The notes beneath the pieces are model-generated. The model was not told the origin of the DNA. It worked only from the letters and a program-made list of their open reading frames with translations, and ran no database searches. A stretch of 64,000 bases of DNA from Sinomicrobium pectinilyticum (GTDB taxonomy: Bacteria; Bacteroidota; Bacteroidia; Flavobacteriales; Flavobacteriaceae): the NCBI RefSeq assembly GCF_003725735.1, contig NZ_RJTM01000013.1, positions 62,001-126,000 on the forward strand, read 5' to 3'. Numbering within the stretch: position 1 is the first letter of the stretch; the number at the start of each line of letters is the position of its first letter. Below are positions 9,173-17,525 of the stretch, in pieces. The position numbers and the translations under genes are program-made.

Positions 9173-9549
9173 TTTTTCTGAATTTTTGCCCATGCTCCCC
9201 GGATCGGACTTTGGAAATTATCGTGTACTTCTTTCCAGTGTCGCTGCCCCAGGCAACATTTACTGTTCATCTGGTTTAATACCCTGCCGGAAACAGGGTT
9301 AACGAATGTATTTATCCGGCTTTTGGGTTATTTATGGTTTTAAGCCACTAATATAGGTAATAAAACAGATTTTAGCTGCCGTTTTTAACATATTTTAAAA
9401 ACCTTTTTGTGATTTTTGAAATATTCGCGACCCCAATTTTATGTCATTTGGGGCAAGGTTGCTTTTGTGGTTCCTGCCGGGACAGTGTTGTCCAAAAAGC
9501 CTTATATTTACCATATATTATGCATGCATAACGTCAAAAAAAGGAAATT
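9173..9549. other. Intergenic region between divergent cytochrome and thioesterase genes
   Basis: No credible reading frame is seen. A CCCCAA/TTGGGG hairpin lies near 9433-9460 and an imperfect -7 box (TATATTTA) lies just before the thioesterase. It presumably holds the divergent promoters. Confidence 0.5.
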
Positions 9550-10029
9550 ATGTATTTTAAAGAATTTGATATACGGTGGAGCGATATAGATGCCAACCGT
9601 CACCTGGCCAATTCGGCCTATATCAATTTTATGAGCCATACGCGCATGTCGTTCCTTATCGAAAACGGGCTTACCCAAAAGGAGCTGGCCAAACACCGGA
9701 TAGGCCCGGTGGTATTCTATGAGCATATTTATTACTTCAGGGAAGTATTTGCAGGACGACCCGTAAAGGTTTCACTGGAACTTGCCGGAATGAGTAAAGA
9801 TGGCAGTTTCTTTGAGTTTCATCATAACTTTTTTGATGAAAGGGGAAGGAATTTTGCACATTGTGAAATGATGGGGGCCTGGATAGATATGGAGACCAGG
9901 AAACTCCGGGGGCTGCCTTCAGAATTCATACATATCCTGGAAAGCCTTCCCGAAACCGAAGATTTTAAAGTACTTACCAAAGAGGACACCCGTAAATACG
10001 GTAAGGTACCGAGGGATCTCGATCTTTAG
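9550..10029 (+). CDS. Acyl-CoA thioesterase, 4HBT hotdog fold
   Basis: A 159-residue single hotdog domain. The motif RWSDIDANRHLANSAYINFMSH fits the YbgC/FadM-type 4HBT family, with the catalytic Asp in the D-x-N-x-H segment. Such enzymes hydrolyse acyl-CoA or acyl-ACP thioesters in the cytoplasm. It is a single gene, convergent with the 2-oxoglutarate hydroxylase 34 bp away. Whether it takes part in the adjacent siderophore locus is unknown, although that locus does contain an acyl carrier protein. Confidence 0.85.
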   Translation: MYFKEFDIRWSDIDANRHLANSAYINFMSHTRMSFLIENGLTQKELAKHRIGPVVFYEHIYYFREVFAGRPVKVSLELAGMSKDGSFFEFHHNFFDERGRNFAHCEMMGAWIDMETRKLRGLPSEFIHILESLPETEDFKVLTKEDTRKYGKVPRDLDL

Positions 10030-10062
10030 TAAGTACTTGTCAGGAATTCTTCCCGGAGGAGC

Positions 10063-11184
10063 TTATTCCGTTGCAAAAATTTTCCCCAGATGTTCTTCCA
10101 GAATGAAATAGGGGTCGTTAGTATCTGTTACTGACCGGATCTGTATAAGGCTGGTCTTGCTCATCATGCGAAGCATTTGCCGGCGTTCGCACTTCACGAT
10201 TCTTCCGTTTTCGGTGCGCTGGCCGGCGACAAAAGCACTTCTTCCGTGTGCACACAAATGGTTGTTTACAAATACGATATCTCCCGATTCTGGAATAAAA
10301 TCACTGTTTATAAGGGGCTTGGCTTCTTCCCAGAAAGCCATCAGGTTATCCATGGCTTCAGGGCTCTGCCCGGCATGTTCACTGAATATCTGCTCTGCGG
10401 CATCGAATCGTATAAACGGAAGCTCCTTGTTTCCGTACAATACCGATGCAGTAGGCCCGGTACCGGAATTTTTCTTGTCCGAATAATTGGCATCTTTCGG
10501 ACATTGATAAATAGGAGCAAATAGTTTTTTTAATGTAGAATTTATTTTTCCGTGAGACCGTATGGAGTATAAGGTGGAAGGGACCTTTTCTTCATTTCTC
10601 AGATAAAGAAAGCTCAGAAAATCGGCCTGGTTTAATAAAAAGGCATCTTCGGTATGGACGTAGAGATCGGTTTTAGAACCGGCTCCGGTCTGTGTTGAAC
10701 TCATCTTTTCGTCGGGAATAATGGCGTGTAATAATCCCCCGCCTTTTCGCTGAGCATAATACTGCACGGGTTTGGACGGGACTGCGCCGTGCAACAGGGA
10801 ACAGATAAATCCGTATTTACGAAGTTTGGAGTAATCGGCTTGCTGCCAGTTGGGAGGAGTGGGGCCTAGGTTTTCCTGGTCTATCTCCACCAGTCCCCGG
10901 AAGATAAGAGCACCGTACTGGTCTGCTGAAAAATCTGTCCCGAAACGACTTAGTACCCTTGTGATACGTTCCGGGAGCAATTGGTAGGCATGGAGGTGCA
11001 GTGCCGATATATAGTCCGGGTTATCGTAATTTTTAAATGCTTTCATAAGAAGGTTCCCTACACCGGAAAGAACATTTCTCTCCTGAGGAGTCACTTCAAT
11101 AATAAGGGGTGCCTTGGGGGCAATAAGGTCACGTGTACTGGATTGGGCAGCCTGCTCAATACCATAAAGAGGTTGTAAGTCCAT
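10063..11184 (-). CDS. Fe(II)/2-oxoglutarate-dependent amino-acid hydroxylase (VioC/AsnO/lysine-hydroxylase type)
   Basis: A 373-residue TauD/clavaminate-synthase-like oxygenase. The iron site has the family's HxE form (H177-x-E179 in LYVHTEDAF) and a distal His in NNHLCAHGRSAF (H313), with a following Arg-rich stretch for 2-oxoglutarate. The segment FLSFLYLRNEEKVPS matches the free-amino-acid hydroxylases of this family (arginine, asparagine, lysine). Lysine 4-hydroxylases of this type are known from Bacteroidota and can be coupled with PLP decarboxylases. Here it diverges from a siderophore operon that begins with a nitroreductase and a decarboxylase, so C-hydroxylation of lysine or ornithine as a siderophore precursor is the likely role. 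The substrate is inferred. Confidence 0.85.
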   Translation of the reverse strand: MDLQPLYGIEQAAQSSTRDLIAPKAPLIIEVTPQERNVLSGVGNLLMKAFKNYDNPDYISALHLHAYQLLPERITRVLSRFGTDFSADQYGALIFRGLVEIDQENLGPTPPNWQQADYSKLRKYGFICSLLHGAVPSKPVQYYAQRKGGGLLHAIIPDEKMSSTQTGAGSKTDLYVHTEDAFLLNQADFLSFLYLRNEEKVPSTLYSIRSHGKINSTLKKLFAPIYQCPKDANYSDKKNSGTGPTASVLYGNKELPFIRFDAAEQIFSEHAGQSPEAMDNLMAFWEEAKPLINSDFIPESGDIVFVNNHLCAHGRSAFVAGQRTENGRIVKCERRQMLRMMSKTSLIQIRSVTDTNDPYFILEEHLGKIFATE

Positions 11185-11342
11185 TTTTCAAAGCGTTTAT
11201 AAATGTTAATTGGCATTTCAGATGATTTGTGGTAAGTGGGATTTTTTATTTGTTATTAGTTGGTAAATAGCTGTTTACCCGTATTTGATATAAAATATTT
11301 CATATTTGTTTTTGATTTATACATTAATGTTTATAGATTTGT

Positions 11343-11401
11343 TTTTAATAAGTCTAAATAAGTATTGATATACACAAATATATTTTAATAAGTCTAAATA
11401 A
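11343..11401. promoter_or_regulatory. Twin 19-bp direct repeats in the divergent siderophore promoter
   Basis: TTTTAATAAGTCTAAATAA occurs identically at 11343-11361 and 11383-11401, exactly 40 bp apart (about four helical turns). Each copy contains a loose inverted motif (TTTA...TAAA). The 281-bp region separates the divergent hydroxylase and siderophore operon, so these are good candidates for binding sites of an iron-responsive repressor of the Fur or DtxR type. The regulator is inferred, and no regulator gene lies in the locus. Confidence 0.6.
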
Positions 11402-11465
11402 CAATATTTAATTTGATTTTTTTGTCCCCGCTGAAAATCTTGCTTAAGAAATAACTGTATCTACT

Positions 11466-12068
11466 ATGATGTACTATCGCGAATCATCTAAGGAATTATC
11501 GGATATTATCCGGAATCGCCGCAGCATTTATGCCGACGAATTTGTCAAAGGGGATATTCCGGATGCTCTGCTTGAAGAGATCTTGGTCAATGCCACCTGG
11601 GCCCCCACACATAAAATGACGGAACCCTGGAGGTTCCTTGTTTTCAGGGGGAAATACCTGGAGGAGTACGGGCATTATATGGCGGCTTATTACCGCGATT
11701 ATTACAGTAGAAATCTTTCGGGAGAAGCATTGGATGAAAAATTGTCTTACCTGAAACACTATCCCCGAAGTGCAGCCTGTATGATAGGGGTGGTCCTGGT
11801 GCGAAATGAAAAAATAGGTCTTCCGGAGTGGGAAGAAATAGCCGCAGTATCATCTGCCGTACAGAATATAGCGCTTACCTGTACCGCAAATAATATCGGG
11901 AGTTACTGGAGCACCAAAAGTGTAGCTATAGATTATGTCTCCGGGTTCGGCCTGGCTCCTCATGAGAAATCATTGGGACTGCTCTATCTCGGTTACCCTT
12001 CGGAGAACAGGACGCTGTCCAGGAAAAAACGAAGTCCCCTGTCAAAAAAAGTCACCTTTCTGCCCTGA
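11466..12068 (+). CDS. Nitroreductase family flavoprotein
   Basis: A 200-residue FMN-type nitroreductase fold. The N-terminal IIRNRRSIYADEF and AALEEIL-like NATWAPTHKMTEPWRFLVF segments are the family's FMN-binding signature, and SSAVQNIALTCTANNIGSYWSTK is the second conserved helix. It most resembles the small YdjA-like branch. It is the first gene of the siderophore operon, 30 bp before the decarboxylase. Possible roles are supplying reduced flavin, reducing the ferric siderophore or an intermediate, or detoxification. Nothing in the sequence decides among them. Confidence 0.85.
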   Translation: MMYYRESSKELSDIIRNRRSIYADEFVKGDIPDALLEEILVNATWAPTHKMTEPWRFLVFRGKYLEEYGHYMAAYYRDYYSRNLSGEALDEKLSYLKHYPRSAACMIGVVLVRNEKIGLPEWEEIAAVSSAVQNIALTCTANNIGSYWSTKSVAIDYVSGFGLAPHEKSLGLLYLGYPSENRTLSRKKRSPLSKKVTFLP

Positions 12069-12098
12069 ATCTTACCTAAACTTAAACCTTACAATCTT

Positions 12099-13652
12099 AT
12101 GAACAAAACACTATGGAATAATACTGAAGTTTCTCCGGTGATAGAAGCCCCGGGGGAAGACCTGTATAAAGATATCTTTCACGAGTTGTCCGGAGAGGAG
12201 TATAAAGAAGCCATCCGTCTGGCCGGTGAACGGGTTTCCGGCTTTTTGAAAAACAACAAAAAGCCGTTTAGCGGGATCAAACCTGCAGATATCCGTGAGA
12301 TGGTAGAAGACATCGATCTCGCTACTCCCTTACAGGATTATAAACGTTTGTTTGATGAGGTAGATGCCTTGTATGTACAACATGCAACTGCTTATCATTT
12401 GCCCGGGTATATTGCCCATTTGAATTGCCCTGTGGTAATTCCCGCTCTTGCCGCAGAAGTGCTGATAAGTGCTATCAACTCTTCGCAGGACACGTACGAT
12501 CAGAGTGCCGGCGGAACTTTTATGGAACGTAAGCTTATTGCCTGGACCGGGGAACAGATCGGTTTTTCCCCGGATTGTGACGGGATTTTCACGGCAGGCG
12601 GTTCGCAAAGTAACCTGATGGGCCTGCTCCTTGCCCGCGATTATTTTGCTTTGGAATACCTGCGCTGGAACATTAAGCTGGACGGAAACCCTCCTGATGC
12701 GGGGAAGTTCCGGGTTTTTGTTTCCGAAAAGGCACATTTCAGTAATCAAAAAAATGCTTCGATAATGGGACTTGGGGAACAGGTGATAGTACCGGTAGCA
12801 ACAGATTCCCGTTACCGTATGGACCCCGATGAACTGGAGAAAGCCATCCTCAGGGAAAAAGAGCGTGGGAACATCCCCATAGCCATCACGGCTACTGCGG
12901 GGACCACCGATTTCGGAAATATAGATCCGCTTCAGGGAATAGCCCGCATTGCCCGTGAACATCATTTGTGGCTGCATGTAGATGCAGCGTACGGATGCGG
13001 ATTGCTGTTAACCGATAAGTACAGGCACTTGCTTCGGGGAATCGAACAGGCCGATTCGGTAACTATCGATTATCATAAATCCTTCTTTCAGCCCATCAGC
13101 AGCAGTGCGTTTATTGTACGTAATAAACTTCATCTGAATATCATAAAACACCATGCGGATTATCTGAATCCCAAAGAGCAGAATTACGATGAACTTCCGG
13201 CGCAGATCAACAAGTCCATTGTGCAGAGTACACGGAGATTTGATGCGCTTAAACTCTGGTTTACCCTTCGGTACCTCGGAAGAGAAAAACTGGGGCAATA
13301 TACCAATGCCATTATAGAAACGGCCAAACAAACCGCGAAGGAACTCGACCGTGATCCCGATTTCGAATTATTGTGCCATTCGGATATGGGCGCATTGGTT
13401 TTCCGGTATGTGAAAGGCGTACCTCCATCGGAATTTTGCACATTGAACCAGCGTATTAAGAAATCCTTATTCTTTAGTGGAGAAGTTTTGCTGGCCAGTA
13501 CGAAAGTCGAGGGTGAGTTCTACCTCAAATTTACCATTTTCAATCCCCTTACCACCATACATGACATACAAGATATTCTTACCAAAATAAAACAGCAAGG
13601 AAATGAACACCTACAACTTAACCGGATTCCGTCAGCAGGCGGAACAAATTAA
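12099..13652 (+). CDS. PLP-dependent L-lysine/diamino-acid decarboxylase of a siderophore pathway
   Basis: A 517-residue group II decarboxylase (DesA/AlcA-like). Visible active-site features are the cofactor-stacking His in SEKAHFS (H213), the pyridine-binding Asp in LHVDAAYG (D295) and the Schiff-base Lys in YHKSFFQP (K327). In desferrioxamine, bisucaberin and alcaligin pathways this enzyme makes cadaverine or putrescine. With the divergent 2-oxoglutarate hydroxylase the true substrate may be hydroxylysine. The gene overlaps the next one by 50 bp, so the two are tightly coupled. The family call is firm; the exact amino acid is inferred. Confidence 0.93.
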   Translation: MNKTLWNNTEVSPVIEAPGEDLYKDIFHELSGEEYKEAIRLAGERVSGFLKNNKKPFSGIKPADIREMVEDIDLATPLQDYKRLFDEVDALYVQHATAYHLPGYIAHLNCPVVIPALAAEVLISAINSSQDTYDQSAGGTFMERKLIAWTGEQIGFSPDCDGIFTAGGSQSNLMGLLLARDYFALEYLRWNIKLDGNPPDAGKFRVFVSEKAHFSNQKNASIMGLGEQVIVPVATDSRYRMDPDELEKAILREKERGNIPIAITATAGTTDFGNIDPLQGIARIAREHHLWLHVDAAYGCGLLLTDKYRHLLRGIEQADSVTIDYHKSFFQPISSSAFIVRNKLHLNIIKHHADYLNPKEQNYDELPAQINKSIVQSTRRFDALKLWFTLRYLGREKLGQYTNAIIETAKQTAKELDRDPDFELLCHSDMGALVFRYVKGVPPSEFCTLNQRIKKSLFFSGEVLLASTKVEGEFYLKFTIFNPLTTIHDIQDILTKIKQQGNEHLQLNRIPSAGGTN

Positions 13653-16044
13653 TTTCACCTCGCTCCTGAACAGCTATTGCAGGGAATTTGATAACTGGAG
13701 TCGCTATGAAGGCATCCCGAAATACGATCCTTCTCTGGCGGATTATATGAAGACCGCCGGTCATTCTTCTTTTATCCGTTTTGATTTTGCAGATGCTGCT
13801 GCTGAGGTTTTTGCCCCTTTGACTTATTTCTCCGAGACCGGGATACACGTTTTTGCCTTTCCGGTAGTGTATCGTCATGTTCCGTCCGACAAAATTGAGG
13901 AAATAGGCCCTCTGGAATTCACCGATCTTGCGGCAGCCCAAGCTGCTAAGGATTATCCTGATGCAGATGCGGCATTGACCAAAGAACGGTTGCAGAACAG
14001 TATCCGGAATCTTGCCGGGTACCTCGAATATACTGAAATGAATCAGCGGAGTGTAAGCGATCCGGAGCAAACATTCATAGCTTCGGAACAATCATTGATT
14101 GCCGGGCATAATGTACATCCGCTACCCAAAAGCCGCGAAGGCTTTTCCGAAAAAGAACTTATGCGGTACTCACCGGAAACCGCGGGAACTTTTCCGCTTC
14201 ATTATTTTCTGGTCCATCCCGATAATGTCATTTCCGAAAATGCAGACGGGCCACTGCCATCAGAACAGTTACGGGCACAACTCGCCACAGCGGAAAACGA
14301 GAATATACAGTTGCTTCTGATAAAATACCCTGATTGGAAAGTGGTGCCGGTACACCCGTGGGAAGCAGTTTACCTGTTGAAGCTCCCCGAAGTGCAGGAA
14401 ATGCTCGACGAAAAATGCTTGCTCAGCCTCGGGCAGGCGGGCCCCTTATTTACGCCTACCTCCTCGGTCCGGACGGTATATAATGCCGACAGCGAGTGGA
14501 TGTACAAATTTTCCCTGCACGTCAAGATCACTAATTCTTTTCGTGTAAACTATCCGCATGAACTACACCGCGGATATGATGCAGCCAGGTTGTTGAAAAC
14601 CGAATGGGGTACGGGGATCCGAAAGGATTTTCCCGAAATTGAACTGATAGATGACCCTGCTTTTATTATGGTTAGCTATAAGGGTAAGGTGATCGATGGT
14701 TTTAATACCAGTATCCGTCGTAATCCGTTCAGAGGCAAAAGTGCAGAAAAGAATGTGGGGCTTGTGGCGTCCCTCTGCCAGGACGGTATCGGGGAGCAGG
14801 AACCGAGAATACGCAGACTGATGGAGAAGGCGGCGGAATACAGGAAGGAAGGGGTAGAGGATGTGGCGGTTTCGTGGTTCCGGAAATACCTCGATATCAC
14901 CGTACGACCGTTGATCGGGATGTTCAATAAATACGGCTTCGGGATGGAATTCCATCAGCAGAATATGCTTCTGGAACTCAATGATGAGCTTTTTCCGGAA
15001 AAGCTGTATTACCGGGATAACCAGGGCTATTTTTTCCGCGAAGGCAAAATGGAAGAACTCACCGGTATATTGCCGGATTTCGGTAAAGACAGCAGGTCAT
15101 TTATTGCCGAACCCAGAATGATAAATTTCTGGGGGTATTATTTTTTGGTCAATCATCTTTTCGGATTGATCAATGTGTCCGGGAAGAATAACCTGGTATC
15201 TGAGCGCAGGCTTATAGAACTTCTGTATGAATCTTTAAAAGCCGGGGGAGGAGCTGATGAAACCGGACTGGTTTCTCATATGCTGAATAGTGTAAAGCTT
15301 GTGGTTAAAGGCAACTTGCTTACCAGCTTGAACAATATGGACGAAGCCAGTGCGCCACGTACCAATCCGGCAGTTTATACTGCTTTTCCCAATCCGCTCA
15401 ATAAATACTTTTTTTCCGACAAACTGATCTGCCCCCGGGGAAAAGATATTGTTTTCAGCCGGTATTTTGAAAGAGAAGATGTGACCATCACTTTAAGGCC
15501 TGTAGATCTGGATCGCGACCTGGAGATGCTTCACGAATGGTTTCACCGGGAACATGCCCTGAAAATATGGCAAATGAACTGGCCCATCCGGGAACTGGAA
15601 AAATACTACAGGACATTGCTTCCGGGAGATATGCTGTACAGCTATATAGGCGAAGCCAATGGAGTGCCCACTTTTAATATCGAAGTGTACTGGGCAAGCC
15701 GGGATATTGTAGGGGAGTATTACGACGTATTGCCTACGGATTACGGAACCCATCAGCTTATCGCCCCTACCGATCCGAAGCTGAAATATGCCTCTCCGGC
15801 CACGCAATCCATGATGGATTTTGTCTTTGGAGAACCAAAGGTGGGGAAAATGGTGGGAGAAGGCGCTGTAGATTCCCTGGCCTCCATGATGAACAAGGCA
15901 CACGTAGGGTTCAAGATCGAAAAGGTCATCGAAATGCCGCATAAAAAAGCCAATCTCAATTTCTGTTACAGGGAATGGTACTGGGCCAAGTTTCCCGCAG
16001 CCAAGGATTTTAAGAACATTCCGGTTTCAGAACCCCAGATATAA
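13603..16044 (+). CDS. NIS siderophore synthetase (IucA/IucC) fused to a C-terminal siderophore acyltransferase
   Basis: An 813-residue two-domain enzyme. Residues about 100-600 are the ATP-dependent NIS synthetase, with VHPWE (H251), TSSVRTVY, the KITNSFR strand and EFHQQN (H451) forming the adenylation site. Residues about 625-805 are an AlcB/IucB-type GNAT (ITLRPVDLDRDLEMLHEWF ... HVGFKIEKVIEMPHKKANLNFC). The pair could acylate an N-hydroxydiamine and then condense it with a carboxylate. The order, synthetase first, is the reverse of DfoC-type fusions. The start ATG follows AAGGAA and lies 50 bp inside the decarboxylase gene. After its stop, a 114-bp gap contains a striking inverted repeat. 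Confidence 0.92.
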   Translation: MNTYNLTGFRQQAEQINFTSLLNSYCREFDNWSRYEGIPKYDPSLADYMKTAGHSSFIRFDFADAAAEVFAPLTYFSETGIHVFAFPVVYRHVPSDKIEEIGPLEFTDLAAAQAAKDYPDADAALTKERLQNSIRNLAGYLEYTEMNQRSVSDPEQTFIASEQSLIAGHNVHPLPKSREGFSEKELMRYSPETAGTFPLHYFLVHPDNVISENADGPLPSEQLRAQLATAENENIQLLLIKYPDWKVVPVHPWEAVYLLKLPEVQEMLDEKCLLSLGQAGPLFTPTSSVRTVYNADSEWMYKFSLHVKITNSFRVNYPHELHRGYDAARLLKTEWGTGIRKDFPEIELIDDPAFIMVSYKGKVIDGFNTSIRRNPFRGKSAEKNVGLVASLCQDGIGEQEPRIRRLMEKAAEYRKEGVEDVAVSWFRKYLDITVRPLIGMFNKYGFGMEFHQQNMLLELNDELFPEKLYYRDNQGYFFREGKMEELTGILPDFGKDSRSFIAEPRMINFWGYYFLVNHLFGLINVSGKNNLVSERRLIELLYESLKAGGGADETGLVSHMLNSVKLVVKGNLLTSLNNMDEASAPRTNPAVYTAFPNPLNKYFFSDKLICPRGKDIVFSRYFEREDVTITLRPVDLDRDLEMLHEWFHREHALKIWQMNWPIRELEKYYRTLLPGDMLYSYIGEANGVPTFNIEVYWASRDIVGEYYDVLPTDYGTHQLIAPTDPKLKYASPATQSMMDFVFGEPKVGKMVGEGAVDSLASMMNKAHVGFKIEKVIEMPHKKANLNFCYREWYWAKFPAAKDFKNIPVSEPQI

Positions 16045-16067
16045 AAACAACAAATGATGAAACCGAC

Positions 16068-16117
16068 ATGACTAAAATAATCTTTAGACACCATAAGGGC
16101 ATGATTATTTTAGTCAT
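16068..16117 (+). other. Perfect 15-bp inverted repeat inside the siderophore operon
   Basis: Arms 16068-16082 (ATGACTAAAATAATC) and 16103-16117 are perfect reverse complements with a 20-nt loop. A second near-palindrome (GGTTACATGTGACC) starts 4 bp further on, at 16121-16134. No T-run follows, so it is not a standard terminator. It could be an RNA processing or stability element, an attenuator or an operator. Confidence 0.6.
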
Positions 16118-16158
16118 CAAAGGTTACATGTGACCATTAAAAAACAATAAAAAAACAC

Positions 16159-17502
16159 ATGAAAAACAAAGAAAAATTTGATGTAATCGGGATCGGTATC
16201 GGACCTTTTAATCTTGGCCTGGCAGCCCTTTTAGACCCCGTAGACGAGCTTTCTTCTGTATTTTTTGACCAGTCGGACGGATTTGACTGGCACCCGGGCC
16301 TCATGTTGAGCCATGTAACCCTGCAGGTCCCCTTCCTGGCCGACCTGGTCACTATGGCCGACCCGACGAGTAAATACAGCTTTCTCAACTTCGTAAAAGA
16401 AAGCGGGCGGCTCTACAAATTCTTTATACGTGAAAACTTTTATGTCCTCCGGAAAGAATACAATGCCTATTGTAAATGGGTGGTTTCCAAACTGCCCAAC
16501 TGTAAGTTTTCTCATAAAGTGGTTGCCGTAGAGCACCGCGATGGGCTGTATGCGGTTACCGTATTAGATACCAGGACGGCACAGGCCTCTGTTTATTATA
16601 CGGAAAAACTGGTTCTGGGAACCGGAACCTCACCACATATCCCGGATTTTATCGATAAGGACATCTTGCCAAAGGTGATCCATGCGTCCCGGTATTTACA
16701 TTTCAAACCGGATATTCTGGAGAGCAGTTCTGTGAGTATCATAGGTTCCGGACAGAGTGCAGCAGAAATATTTCAGGATATTCTGCCCGCAACAGAAAAC
16801 GGACTGCAACTCAACTGGTTTACCCGTTCTGCCCGTTTCTTCCCTATGGAATATTCCAAACTTACCCTGGAACTTACTTCCCCGGAATACGTGGACTACT
16901 TCTACAACATGCCTTATGAGCAACGGAAGCAACTATTAGCCCGTCAGAATGCACTTTACAAAGGGATCAATTACGACCTTATCAATGAGATCTTCGATAC
17001 CCTGTATGAAATGAGCGTGGAAAGTACACCCCTCAATGTGGAATTGCGTTCCAATATGCAATTAGATAAAGTCGCCGCCACTGCTAACGGGTCCTATGAT
17101 CTGTATTTCACACAAACGGAACTACAGCAGGTATATCGCTGTCAGAGCGATTTTGTGATCCTGGCTACCGGATACACCTATAAAGAACCGGATTTCTTAG
17201 AGGGAATTGGACACAGGATAGACCGGATGCGTAACGGTTTGTTCAATGTGCGGCGCAACTATACCATAGACAAGGACGGAAAGGACATCTTTGTTCAGAA
17301 TGCCGAGTTGCATACCCACGGTTTTGTGACCCCTGACCTGGGCATGGGCGCTTATCGCAATTCCTGGATTATTAATCAACTGGCAGGCCGGGAAGTTTAC
17401 AAGATTGAAAAACGTATTGCTTTCCAGCAATTTGGCATAGCGGAGGAAAGGGACCGTTTTTCCCGGAAGGAAGAGACCATGGCAATCGAAGCGACGAAAT
17501 AG
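16159..17502 (+). CDS. Siderophore N-hydroxylating monooxygenase (lysine/cadaverine N-hydroxylase type)
   Basis: A 447-residue FAD- and NADPH-dependent enzyme. The FAD motif GIGIGPFNLGLA is near the N-terminus, the NADPH motif SIIGSGQSAAEIF near the middle and the ATGY motif near residue 338. The C-terminal HTHGFVTPDLGMGAYRNSWIIN is typical of IucD, AlcA-type and DesB-type enzymes. It hydroxylates the terminal amine of lysine, ornithine or a diamine to the hydroxylamine that later becomes a hydroxamate. Given the upstream decarboxylase, the substrate is probably a free diamine. It lies 114 bp after the fused synthetase and 23 bp before the second synthetase. Confidence 0.94.
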   Translation: MKNKEKFDVIGIGIGPFNLGLAALLDPVDELSSVFFDQSDGFDWHPGLMLSHVTLQVPFLADLVTMADPTSKYSFLNFVKESGRLYKFFIRENFYVLRKEYNAYCKWVVSKLPNCKFSHKVVAVEHRDGLYAVTVLDTRTAQASVYYTEKLVLGTGTSPHIPDFIDKDILPKVIHASRYLHFKPDILESSSVSIIGSGQSAAEIFQDILPATENGLQLNWFTRSARFFPMEYSKLTLELTSPEYVDYFYNMPYEQRKQLLARQNALYKGINYDLINEIFDTLYEMSVESTPLNVELRSNMQLDKVAATANGSYDLYFTQTELQQVYRCQSDFVILATGYTYKEPDFLEGIGHRIDRMRNGLFNVRRNYTIDKDGKDIFVQNAELHTHGFVTPDLGMGAYRNSWIINQLAGREVYKIEKRIAFQQFGIAEERDRFSRKEETMAIEATK

Positions 17503-17525
17503 TACTGCAGCAACCCAAAAAACAG

